This document shows positions 30,122 through 40,946 of a stretch of 64,000 nt of DNA, in pieces. Position numbers and translations under genes: made by a program. Position 1 is the first letter of the stretch, and each line of letters starts with the position of its first letter. Origin of the DNA: Aphanomyces cochlioides (taxonomy: Eukaryota > Oomycota > Saprolegniomycetes > Saprolegniales > Verrucalvaceae); contig JAHQRK010000025.1 in NCBI GenBank assembly GCA_019828595.1, forward strand, positions 248,001 to 312,000. The letters run 5' to 3'. The notes under the pieces were generated by a model, which saw only the letters and a program-made list of their open reading frames with translations, ran no database searches and was not told the origin of the DNA.

Positions 30122-32199
30122 CGACTTTGGATATACTCGTCCCCCAGAGTCATAATTTTTTCCTGCAAAAATGTGTTAATTGATGGAGTGAATAAGCAAT
30201 CGCCTTGACTACCACCGTCGTACATGATTGTTTATACTTCTCTACGTCAAGTCGAGACTCCATGCTTTCCAAGCAGATATTCATAAGACATTTTCGATAT
30301 GCTAGCTCGAAAATAAAGTGTAATGGGCTAGAAATACTCTTGATATGAGGTTTCTTGTGCTTCAGAAAGCTGTGAAACCGATCTCCTTTTGCAAACGATC
30401 AGCGTTCATGGCAGCCTTTGATTAGGGCAAGCTTCTTGTCGCTGATAAATTGCAATTGCAGGTATTCTCACAGCGTCGACAACGTAGTTTAAGCTCTTTG
30501 ATTTGGTTGCTATGGACGCCAGGGTGATATCCAAATGGATGTCTTCGCGCAAAGTCGAAGTTGCCAAGTATTCCAGCCGCAGTAAGACTCGAATGACACA
30601 CATCATGCACAAAGACTTTCACGACATTGATTCGATGATAAACTCACTCCTTCTAAAACTCTGGTTAATAATATTAAACACAAGCACCTTTGCTTACAGT
30701 TTGATCTCTTGCTCGAGCGATGAGAGAGCTGGTCAGTCTCATTCTAACTCAGTGCTGCCAAAGATTATCTTCTGATAAAACTGCTGCTAGATGCATAAGT
30801 GATCCACAGGGGAATAAATTGGCTGGAAACTTTTGAGGAAATGCAGAGCCTCTTCTCACTTCGCCATCGAAAAGCAGCGTTACAATTTCCGCAGCGGAAG
30901 TTGCGGAATGAGGGTGTCAGATTTCCGCAAATTAACGCAAACTCGATCGCAAAGTATATCTAGGTTGCTTCAACGAACTAAGCATGTGCGAAGTAGTTTA
31001 GTATATCAAGCGCACAACGTATCTGAAAGGTTGTGCTGCATTAAATCAATATCTATCGCTGCTGAAAGAGTGTTATTTGTGCTTCCGCATATCCGCAAAG
31101 GACAAAAAATGTAAGAATGGTACTGCCCAAAACTGTCTAGGGCCCATCTCTTGCTTTTAAGCCATGCTCTTGCTGTTTTGGAAATGTCAAAGTCTCAAAA
31201 TGTTGGCCCGCTGTGAGCATATTCCGAGTTCTACATCGTGGGCACAATCGATGTGCTGAACGATTAGCCAATCAAAATTAATTTAAGAATATTTTCAGCC
31301 AATAAAATCATTGTCAATAATACTATTCCTCATATTCCAGTCTTTTCGGTGCCAAAACAATCTCTTCTTTGTCAAGCTTGACACGACACTACGTAATGTC
31401 GAAACGAGATAATAACGACGTTTCCAAGTACTGACTTGGGATGAAAACAATGAGTCCAATTAACAAGAAGCCGTCGATACAGTCTGGGACGTTGTGGATG
31501 TGGTATTATACCAAGCCTCCTTGGTTAGAAGAGGCTGCAAAAAATAAAATGTTCAAAAGACCAGCTTCCTCTGTGCATCGCACACTAACCAAGATCGATC
31601 TACCTTACTTTCCATTGATCTCGAAGCGACATTTTGCGGAATGACCCTCAACTTCCGCGTTTTGCGGAAAAAGCCTGCGGACCAGTGCTTTCAGAATTCC
31701 GCATATTTTTAAAAAATATCCGCAAAATTCGGCAAAATTTGCGGAAATTTTGACGTTGTCGAAAAGGCAATGACTGTGAGAATATCTTCAGGTATGCATA
31801 TCTGTTGCTCTCAGGTCCTACGCTGCTTCATTTCGACAGGCAACTTTTGGGCTAGATCCATCTTAGCTTGTTGATTATGCCTTTTTTGTTCTTTCTTCAG
31901 TGGGTATTCTTTTGTGACAGAGAACCATCACATTCTTCGACCTGTGCTGCAGAATCGAAGATTTTTATCGACTTGAATATATTTTCAACTACATTGTCCC
32001 AGAAAAACCTGTGAATATCATAGCTCTCGTTTTGTTGACTGTGATCATGGCGTCCTAGATTGCAAATAGCCCTTAATAAAGGCTCTCTGAGAAGAATTGG
32101 CATCAAATAGATGCATTATTTTAAGGCACGGTGGTGTCGTCATGTTAATATTCTCTAAACCTACCAAGAATAACACAGAATCGGTCATTGCGACAGGGA
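30122..32199. other. Non-coding interval with TTCCGCA/TGCGGAA repeat clusters
   Basis: No supported gene. Two clusters rich in TTTCCGC and its complement occur at about 30887-30945 and 31635-31755. Parts are inverted relative to each other: GCGGAAGTTG...AGGGTG on the left and CACCC-like CCCTCAACTTCCGC on the right. They may be the ends of a decayed DNA transposon of about 0.8 kb, but no clean target duplication was found. Confidence 0.4.
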
Positions 32200-32204
32200 G
32201 AATT

Positions 32205-32573
32205 TAACTCAGTATAGGTTGCACGGCAGAGTAGACTTTGCTAGATAGCAATACAACACAAGTTCTTGTTGGCAGGTGCCCGCAAAAATGGAAGTGGAAA
32301 CCTCAGTCATAAGCCTTCATGGCTTCAGACTCCAACTGCCCGTTCTCCAGGCAGTTGGGTGGAAAACCACTCCCCGTCGAGTATATTTAAAAGTCATTCT
32401 TTAACTACCAAGGCTATCGAGTCCCATGTTCTTTCGTCTGTGTTGCAGTCAACTGTAGCATTTTTCTACAACTGCCTTACACACAGACAACGCTCGCATC
32501 TTGGCAATCTCAAGCACAGGAAGGTGGCGGGGATGACCTCGTTGCCTCATGCAGTCGCAGGTATAATCTCTTA
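32205..32573 (-). repeat. copia 3' LTR (369 bp)
   Basis: It runs from TAACTCAG to TCTCTTA on the plus strand, so the LTR has TAA...TTA ends instead of the usual TG...CA. The left side is flanked by GAATT. Confidence 0.88.
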
Positions 32574-32851
32574 ACTCCCCTTTATCCATGCACACTCTTC
32601 TGTCTTAATCTGCCTTTGATGCTTCGCGCAACAAGTGTTCTTCATGCCTTGATAGTAAGACTGTCTTTGGACTAGATGCGCGTGTTGGCTTTTTCACTCA
32701 CACGTTGGACATTGCCTTGTTCAACTCGATTCCCTCGCTTGGGTTGCTCGTTGAGGATTCTTTTTGTATCCATGATACCAATATTCAAACACGCTTCCAA
32801 AAAGCGGTCTTTTGACAAAGCCTTGGTGTTCATGTCCGCTAAGTTTTCACT

Positions 32852-35800
32852 TCAAGCCACGGTGAAAGTTCTCAAACCGTGCTTCTCAACACACTCTCGA
32901 ACATAGAGGTGTCGGGCTTCAATATGCTTTGTTCGCTTGTGTTTGCCGGGGTGATTGCAAAGCCGCTCAGCACCTTGATTGTCAATAATCAAGCTTGACG
33001 GATCACATGGTAATAAACATTCTTGAAGCAGTTGCTCCATCCAACGAATGTCTCGCGCTGCTGTGCTGGCAGCAATAGTTTCAGCATGGCATGTGCTTGT
33101 GCCAAGTACTTCTTGCTTTTCGCCCTTCGATGTAATTGAGCAGCCGTTCAACTTAGTAATGAACCCTGTGATTGAGCGGCGATCTTCTTCGTCATTTGCC
33201 CAATCACTGTCAACCCATGTCTCAATACAAAGAGCATCGTATTTCATGGCTTCTCTTAGGTCAAACAGTAAACCAAGATTGACAGTTCCCAAAAGGTACT
33301 TTAGCACTCGCAATGCCAGGATCCAATGAGCAACGGTGTAGTCATTCAAATATTTGGATAGAACTCTCACCACATTCACCAACTCAAGTCTTGATCCAGT
33401 AATCAAGTATTGAAGACAACCAATTAGACTTCGGTAAGGATATGCCTTTGTGATAAGATCATCTTCCTTTGTGCGTCTTGGTGGTTCCTTTTCTTTCCGT
33501 TGAGGAGTTGCTACAGGATTCATGTTCTCATTGCCAAATTTCTTGATGATATCCATAATGAAGTTTGCTTGAGAAAACATAATCCACTTCCCAGGTACAC
33601 AGTCAATTTCGATACCCAATAAATATCTCAAGTCTCCCATGTCTGTTGTTTTGAACTCGGATTTCAGATTTTGTGCCACAGGCTCAGCAAGGTAATCAGG
33701 CCCAAGTAAGATTAGGTCGTCCACATAGATTGTCAGAAAAATGATTTCTTGACTGCCGTCATCTTCTTCCACCCATTTGATGTACAATCCATAGTCTTTC
33801 TCACATCTCTTGAAACCGAGTGTCAATAAATATCTGTGCAATGTAGAGTTCCACTCATGAGGTGCTTGATGCAAGCCATAAAGACTTTTCTTGAGAAGGC
33901 AGACCTTATCCTCTTGCTCTAGAACTTCCATGGCTTTCGGTTGTTCCATGTATACTTCGAAGTCATCCATATCAGCATTGAGAAACGCCGTAACAAAGTC
34001 GTACTGTCGAAATCGCCAGCCGCGCATTCCAGCATAAAGCAATACGGTTCTCAGGGTTTCAAATCTCACAACAGGGGCATAAGTTTGGTCAAAATCCATT
34101 CCTTCGACTTGTTGTATCCTTTGATAACTAGTCTTGCCTTGTAGCGAAGATTTCCATCTCGATCTCGCTTGATCTTGTAAATCCATCGATTGTTGATCAC
34201 CTTTCTTCCATGAGGTCGATCCACCAGTGTCCAAGTTCCATTCTCCATGAGCGAATCGTATTCTGTAGTCATCGCATTTCTCCACTTTTCGATCTCGTTC
34301 TCATGTAAACCAATCATTTGTTCGAATGATTTCGGTGTCATATCTTCAAGGCTGTTGTAATCCTCCAACAAGACATAGCAAGCATTGTCATTAAATCTTT
34401 TGGGGATTCTCACTTCTCGCTTGGGTCTAGACTTCTTTCCATCATCATTCCCAATTTCCAACTTAGAACCAACACTCTTCGTTTGACCTTCACTGGGGGC
34501 GCGCTTTCTTTTCCCAAGTCGCGCGTTTACCTCAGCTTTGCCGTCAATTTTCTCTTCGTTGGAAGCACCATCATCTAAGTTGTTTTCTTGGTGGCTGTCA
34601 TAGTCATGTTCATCGTAACTGAGATCATCGACAAATTCATCTTCATTCAGATCGCCACCATCACGGTTAATAAGAGGAACAGGATGCTCAGGAATATCCA
34701 CCACTGGTAACCATAAAAATGGAATTTCTTCCGGCAGTTCGTCAGCATTTTCTTTACTTGCCATTTCGAGTAAATGTTGCACGTAATTGGCTTTGACCGT
34801 CGTATCTTCATAGAATTTGACGTTGTCATATCGAGCCAAGCAAATTCTACCAGTTGAAAGGCTCAAAAGGCGATAACCTCGTGTTTCGCCATCATATCCC
34901 ATGAAAAGACAAGGTCTTGAACGATGGGACAGCTTTCCATCCTTGCGGTATTTCTTGTCCACAAACACCATTCCCACACATCCAAAAGGTTTGATATGTT
35001 TCACACTTGGAATTTCATTGTGTACAGCTTCGTACGGTGTTCGTCCATCGAGTGCCTTTGTAGCCGTTCTATTGTCAGTGTACGTCACATATTGTATAGC
35101 CTCGCCCCAAAGTGCTTCGGGCATTCCAGAAGTTGCGATAACAGCCCGTGTCTTGTTCATCAGGACGTAGTTCGTTTTCTCAACCAAGCAAACTTCTTGG
35201 GGCGTATATGGGTGAGACCATTGTTGTTGAACCTTCTTTTGTCTCATCACACCAGCCAGATATTCATTCCGAAACATCTTATCATCTGACAAGACTGTTT
35301 TGACTTTCATCCCGAAATCAATTTCCATGTCCTCGATGACTTTGATCAATGCGTTGGTCGCATCCTTCTTTCGTTCAAGAAGCACCACCCATTTGAACCG
35401 GGATCCCTCATCAATCACTCCATGATAACACGTCTTTTTCGAAGGTGTAGTCGGTCCGTTCATGTATCCAATGTCAACGACTAGTTTCTCTAGCGGCATC
35501 GTTGTTCTATGTGGGCTTGTGTTTTTGAAGGACATCTTCTTCATCTTTGCTGCTACGCATGCTGCACATTGCGCTGGTCACGAATGTCTACCTTGTGCAA
35601 TTTCATGCCATGAACAACTCCATTGCTATACATGGCTTTGACAACATCCATGTTAGCGTGGGCAAGACGGTTGTGCAACTTTCTCAACTCGCTCTTATTC
35701 TCTTCCACAGGAGTTGACGTGTACAGGACTGGTCTCGGCCGGAATTTCACGAGTTTGGCAATATGTCTGTACATACCATCCACCAATGCAAACTCAATCT

Positions 35801-36296
35801 TGACCTCTCCATTCACCAACCAACAATAATCATTGTCAAGAGAGTATTCCGCCATGAGTCCAAACTGCTCCTTCATTCTCGTTTGGCTGATCAGGTTCAC
35901 ATTGGCTTTCCCATCATAGTTGCATTCGAATTCAAGAACTTGGTAGTCATCGTCAAAATTGTCAAAGAATGCGACTCTAGTTAGACCATGACGCTAGGAC
36001 ATCGTTGTTCCATCAAACCATCTAATGCCCATTTCACCAGCAGGGAAGTCCACAAAAGCTTTTATGTTGCCACAGATATTCACATGACTCGCATTGTCCA
36101 GTAGAAATTCAATCTCCTCAGTGTCCGAATCATCTTCGCTCAGTGAATCGTCTGAATTGATGTGAGGTGGTGATCCAGTGTAAAATACTTGGCCAACATA
36201 ATTCGTAGCGTTCCCACTCGTCTTCTTGTTGAAGTTTGGATTCCATCTCATGATTTTGGCCACCAGCTTGAGCCTTTCGCATTCCCAACTTTGCAC
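32852..36296 (-). pseudogene. pol: copia Pol polyprotein with stop and frameshifts
   Basis: Reading on the minus strand: protease block FLLDNASHVNICGN (36296-35994); GAG-pre-integrase LHNRLAHANMDVVKAM (35900-35553); integrase with VVDIGYMNG, LSDDKMFRNEY and VEKTNYVLM, followed by a C-terminal block and the start of reverse transcriptase (35544-34066); then reverse transcriptase with DFDQTYAPVVRFETLR and YVDDL, and RNase H with WVDSDWANDEEDRRS and CHAETIA (34285-32852). The protease and pre-integrase blocks are in one frame separated by a TAG at 35994-35996. Frame changes occur near 35550 and near 34130. The near-identical LTRs imply that these lesions are young or are base errors. Confidence 0.88.
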
Positions 36297-36319
36297 TGCT
36301 AGCTCGCGTAATCGTAGCC

Positions 36320-36338
36320 GTTGGGCTCATAACCCAAC
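36320..36338 (-). other. copia primer-binding site matching an initiator-Met anticodon arm
   Basis: The plus strand reads GTTGGGCTCATAACCCAAC, which is the anticodon stem-loop of a methionine tRNA (CAT anticodon within GGGCTCATAACCC). The minus-strand retrotransposon RNA would therefore pair with the middle of tRNA-Met, the half-tRNA priming known for Drosophila copia and relatives. The match overlaps the LTR terminus by a few bases. Confidence 0.7.
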
Positions 36339-36703
36339 TCAGTATAGGTTGCACGGCAGAGTAGACTTTGCTAGATAGCAATACAACACAAGTTCTTGTT
36401 GGCAGGTGCCCGCAAAAATGGAAGTGGAAACCTCAGTCATAAGCCTTCATGGCTTCAGACTCCAACTGCCCGTTCTCCAGGCAGTTGGGTGGAAAACCAC
36501 TCCCCGTCGAGTATATTTAAAAGTCATTCTTTAACTACCAAGGCTATCGAGTCCCATGTTCTTTCGTCTGTGTTGCAGTCAACTGTAGCATTTTTCTACA
36601 ACTGCCTTACACACAGACAACGCTCGCATCTTGGCAATCTCAAGCACAGGAAGGTGACGGGGATGACCTCGTTGCCTCATGCAGTCGCAGGTATAATCTC
36701 TTA
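36335..36703 (-). repeat. copia 5' LTR (369 bp)
   Basis: Same length as the 3' LTR, with one internal substitution noticed (GGTGACGG against GGTGGCGG) and one at the inner terminal base. Followed by GAATT at 36704-36708. Confidence 0.88.
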
Positions 36704-36775
36704 GAATTCACATTTGACAGTTGAATGCATTGACATATTTTTCATTGCAACGATTCGGAGATTTTATCATTGGAG

Positions 36776-37677
36776 ATGAAGAAAATCAAACAAGATGAGT
36801 TTCCGTGGTTGCTACCTGAAGACAGTGTGATGAAAATCGTGTTTTTCATTCCATCTCGGGTTGTTGTGATCGACTTTCTCGAAGTCATCCTGAGTTCTAT
36901 GTGCATGGACCTTTAGATCACCTCTGGCGAATTTTACAACATGAATCTTATGCATGGCCATCCTTGCGTTTGTATCCTTCGATTGCGAACTCGCCAAATT
37001 TTGCATCGATCTTGCAAGTGGCCACATTTTTTGAACATATAATTGTGCATGACATATTTGATCCAGCGTTGCTGAAAATGCTTGTGAATCCCAAGGCCCA
37101 GCAACATTGGATTATTGAAAATGATAGCAAGGCTACTGACAGCTATTGGGATGAATGGTCGATCCTACCGATTCAAAATCTGAGTTTCCATGCGTCTGGT
37201 GGCCCACCCAAGATTTTGATTGAGTTACTTCCACGACTGACACTTTTGAAATCTTTATCTCTGTGTCAGAATAACTATTTGGACTTGATTCTTGCATTTG
37301 CCGCACAGAGCATCCAATTAACAGAGCTCACCCTTACAGCGAAAGGCTCAACGAAAAAGGATGTGACAGACACGATGGTGCGCGATGTCATTGAATGGTT
37401 TCAAGGTCAACCAGTTCGACGTTTTCATTTCTCGAATTGGGATTTCTGTATCGTAGACACTGCGCTCAAGCAAGATCTCTTCCGAACTTTGTTTAGTTCC
37501 CCCACCTTGGAAGATCTGTGGATATCATATACAGACCTGAGCGACATTTCAACGGAAAGCTTGTCATTATCAACAATGAGGTTGACACTACAGCGTTGTA
37601 ATTTGCCTCGGGGATTTTCGGATATCTTGAAGCACCAACTGAAAGACTGTCTTCGAATTCTTAATATTAACTTTTGA
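36776..37677 (+). pseudogene. F-box/LRR-like family member 5, one frameshift
   Basis: An ATG at 36776 starts the family N terminus (FPWLLPEDSVMKIVFFI, VIDFLEV) but this frame stops at 36914-36916. Homology continues one base away from about 36893 (YVHGPLDHLWRILQ) to the TGA at 37677, with LRR-like units LPRLTLLKSLSL, SIQLTELTL, QPVRRFHFSNW and SPTLEDLWI. It ends early compared with the intact member. The copia element lies 67 bp upstream, so its promoter is probably displaced. Confidence 0.65.
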
Positions 37678-38102
37678 AACCTTCGCACGGCTATTGAGTC
37701 TGAATATCTGCAGAGGATAAGCTTGAGATAAATTCAAAGGCTATCGTTCAATGCTGGTATATATTTTGCGCGATAACCATAAAATTGTCTTTTAAGTGTA
37801 CCAACATCATCGAAGCCAAAATGCAACTTTGCGATTTTGCTCCCCCAAGTCTTAAAACACAGCCGTTGTGAAACAAAGACTTCATCATACTTCATGAAAG
37901 CCACACCTGGCCTCTAGACGCTCGCACCATCAACTCACGTCGTTCAGGAAACTTTACTGAAATTACCTACGAGTCAGGTACAGGATAATGCCATAGTTAT
38001 CAGTTTCGATTACAGTGAATTGTGGATGCTAGTATTTGGAAACAATATATAACTTCAGAGGCCCCGAGTTTGTTCGCCGCGATGGAAGGCTGAGCAGTGT
38101 AT
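37678..38102. other. Intergenic interval between convergent genes
   Basis: No gene seen. It lies between the 3' ends of the F-box/LRR-like pseudogene and the leftward kinase gene. Confidence 0.4.
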
Positions 38103-40394
38103 TTAGTGATTGGTGAAATGTATCGCTTCATTGGACTCAAAAATGTTCCAGCTAAATGTGTTGCAGCTCAATTTCAGTAATAAGTGCAGCTTTAAGAATT
38201 CCATAATATCTGCTGGATTTGGTCGAGCATCCGGATCAACTTGCCAACACATTGTGATCAGCATCCACAAAGCCTCAAGACTTGATGACAGATATTTTGG
38301 TTTTTCCGGTCGATCATCGTGAGACTGGATTGCTTCAGCGATTTCATAATGTCCATAGTCATTGTATGGAACTGCATTACACAATATTTCCCAAACCGTC
38401 ATGCCAAAGGACCAAACGTCTGACTTATGTGTCACTGTTTTCGGCGTCAAATATTGTTCTGGGCTCATCCAGTTCAAGGTTCCAGCTCGCTTGGCCCCAG
38501 TCTTGGAATTTTCAAAAGCCGCAACAGATCGGCTAAGGCCAAAGTCTGCAATGGCCACAGACTTTCGACATGTGATCAATACGTTGTCTCCTTTCAAGTC
38601 TCGATGAATCACGTTGGCTTCGTGGAGAGTCAACAAGCCACAAGCAAATTGATACACCATTCGAAGAAGAGTCTCTATCACGAACGTATCGACGAATATT
38701 TGTATCACATAATTCACAAACGAGAATTGGCACTGGAATCTTGGTACTAATCCCAATGAGAGTCAAAATGTGCGGCTGATGGGATATGTCCCATCAGCCG
38801 CACATTTTGACTCTCTTCCTCGTCTCGACTTCTTTCAAAATTAGCTTTTCCAAGTCTTCCCAATCAGCCACCACAACCTGGTCAAATCGCTTGACTGCCA
38901 CCTCTTGTCCATGATACATTCCTCTAAACACGGTAGCAAACCCACATCGACCCAGAGCAGATTTGATATTTGTTGGATCAAAATACACATCGTCGGAAGA
39001 CAGTACCCAGGATTCGATATTGTTAAGGCTATTGTTGAAATTTTTGTCCTGGCTCAAAACTTGTGCTGACTGCCTAATTTGATGTTGGCACGTTTTGGCT
39101 TGGTATTCAAACGCTTCGTTTCGCGTAATATTTCCCAATTTTACTTGACACATATAGTGCTCCAAGCCACGGTTCCAATTGAATGGCCAAGTGTCGTAGT
39201 TTATCGGATTGGTTGCTCGAATGCCGCAACTTTCCAATCGATTCCAAGCTCTTGGTCAAATTTCTCATCGTCTCCAACATATTTCTAATTCCAAGTGTCC
39301 CATCGGTGACATTGCTGATCACTTGAACCTTCAAGTTGATATTTAAGTACGCAGTCACTCGACAAAGACGATCTTGAAGACAAACAATTTTGGCAGCAAT
39401 GTCATGAATAAGATCTCGTTGATGGCTGTCGAGAGCTAATAATTTCCATGATTGAGTAATTTGGAGCGTGGACTGCCAGTATGTTTTTATATCCTGTAAG
39501 ACTTGGCGGAGGTTAGTGTCCTGCAGTGAAAAACTATGTTCTATGATATGACAAACAACACGCCCCACGATGATGGCAGTTCCCAGAACACGTTCTCGGT
39601 TGGTTTGAAAATTCAATGACAAAATAGTCATTGCTGAGTCTGTAATATCAGAACTCGTGTATTTGACAATTCGAAGAATCTGGTGGATGATTCGATGGCT
39701 GTTTGAATTGAGTAAGTTGCTAAATAATGAATGTGACATGGAAATTTATTGTTTTTAGACAGCTTACCTGTCAAATCTTCATCCGCATCCAGGCGTCTTT
39801 CAAGAGAATTTGTTGTTTCATGAGAAGAGTCGACTGTTGTCATTAATTTTAGCTGGTTCATGGCTGCGCGAATTCGTGGATCACGCTTGTGCTAATAATA
39901 TATATATGGATTCTGCTGTATACTTTGAAACTTTGCGAAAAGGGATGAATCTGCACGAAGAGTGACAGTTCTTGGGTTCTTAGCCAAGTTGGGAACCATG
40001 CCTACTCCAAAACATTTTCTAATCAATCTGATTCTGCTGTCTAGTAGGGACTCAATGGACTTGGCCTTGGTCGTGTAGCTGCAAAAATCTCGTACATCAT
40101 TGCCATTCTACTTACAAAATCAAGTAGAATGCATTGCAACAATCATACTGTACCTTCGTTTTCAAGCTCATGTCCGCATCTGCATCCAAGAGAACTTGTA
40201 CAATATTTCTGTGGCCAGATATTGTTGCAATATGCAATGGCGAACAACCGGCCTACCATCACATGATTTTAAACAGTCTCAAGAGATTCATTTACCGGTT
40301 CTGGTTTATCAACCTCGGCACCACAACCAAGTAGATATTTCACAATATCTAAATGGTCATTCTCCGACGCATAGTGCAACGCCGTTCGGCCACA
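38103..40394 (-). pseudogene. Ankyrin-repeat TKL protein kinase, multi-exon, broken
   Basis: From the right: an ankyrin exon (GRTALHYASENDHLDIVKYLL, 40296-40394), a 43-nt intron, a second ankyrin exon (CSPLHIATISGHRNIVQVLL, 40154-40252), an intron, then a linker (from 40065) and, past a TAG in that frame, HKRDPRIRAAMNQ with the first long helix region at 39861. A ~200-residue helical middle region follows. The kinase domain has a glycine loop (LGRCGFATVFRG), the ATP-binding lysine (VAVKRF), HRDLKGDN, DFGLSR, LNWMSPEQ and SDVWSFG, ending at 38103. Ankyrin-TKL kinases are common in oomycetes. Lesions: a frame change between 39107 and 39237, a hairpin insertion with an in-frame TGA at 38794-38796, and a one-base shift near 38668 (RDR to ETLLRM). 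The 5' end beyond 40394 was not resolved. Confidence 0.75.
38758..38815. repeat. 27-bp perfect inverted repeat inside the kinase domain
   Basis: Arms 38758-38784 and 38789-38815 are perfect complements with a 4-base loop. The left arm (plus coordinates) encodes the expected beta-4 segment HQPHILTLI on the minus strand. The right arm is its inverted copy and supplies codons KRVKMCG followed by a TGA. Reading frame is kept on both sides, so the extra arm is an inverted duplication rather than a frameshift. Confidence 0.88.
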
Positions 40395-40946
40395 CTAGTC
40401 AAAATCTATAGTTAAAATGAACTGATTTGTGTTCGGAATTCGTAAAGGAGGTTCTCGACCTGTTTGTTTTGGCCAATCAAAAAATGAAAAGAAGTTAAGC
40501 CTCTTCGATTCCAAACAAACAGATTTGTTTGGCATGACTGCACATCACGTTGGCTGTGCTCACGCATGAGGAGCTATGGCTGTGCCGAAGCGGACCGCAA
40601 GAGTGACGTGAACTACATAAGGTAATAGCATTCAATCCTTGTGCTTCTATGTGACCATAAGACGGCTTAGAAATGCAAAGTCGTTCGTTGGGATGGAATT
40701 ATGGCAGTGAGCTTGCCCATGAAGGTGAAGCTGTTCGTCAAGCCAGGCGCCCACCTCGTTTCCTCGATATTCTCAATCGAATCCTTCTGCGACGCAGCGT
40801 GTCCAGCACTACATGGCATCTGTTCGATTTGATATTCTCGACTACAAGACCCCAACAATCACATACGAGTCGCGTTTTCTCTAGATGTGAGTTATCCCTG
40901 ACATGACTGTTGTACTTATGACTCATAAAGCTATATGCATAGTGAA
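40395..40946. other. Interval upstream of the kinase; no certain gene
   Basis: This holds the unresolved 5' region of the kinase. A frame from an ATG near 40536 (minus) reads toward the first ankyrin exon but meets a TAG just before it. On the plus strand an ATG at 40673 opens 77 codons with a basic middle (RQARRPPRFLDILNRILLRR) and no known motif. I do not call it a gene. Confidence 0.3.

Larger units (their letters stand above)
32205..36703 (-). mobile_element. copia (Ty1-type) LTR retrotransposon, gag-deleted, 4.5 kb
   Basis: Two 369-bp direct LTRs enclose 3.76 kb that encode, on the minus strand and in copia order, protease, GAG-pre-integrase, integrase, reverse transcriptase and RNase H. 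The host repeat GAATT flanks both ends (32200-32204, 36704-36708). The LTRs differ at about two positions, so insertion is recent. Gag is missing apart from a short remnant before the protease. A purine tract (AAAGGGGAGT on the minus strand) precedes the 3' LTR. The element lies between two F-box/LRR-like pseudogenes. Confidence 0.92.

Noticed and set aside
36301..36338. A tRNA-Met gene, suggested by the anticodon stem-loop.
   Set aside because: Only the anticodon arm is present; acceptor and T arms are absent and the position beside the LTR explains it as a primer-binding site.
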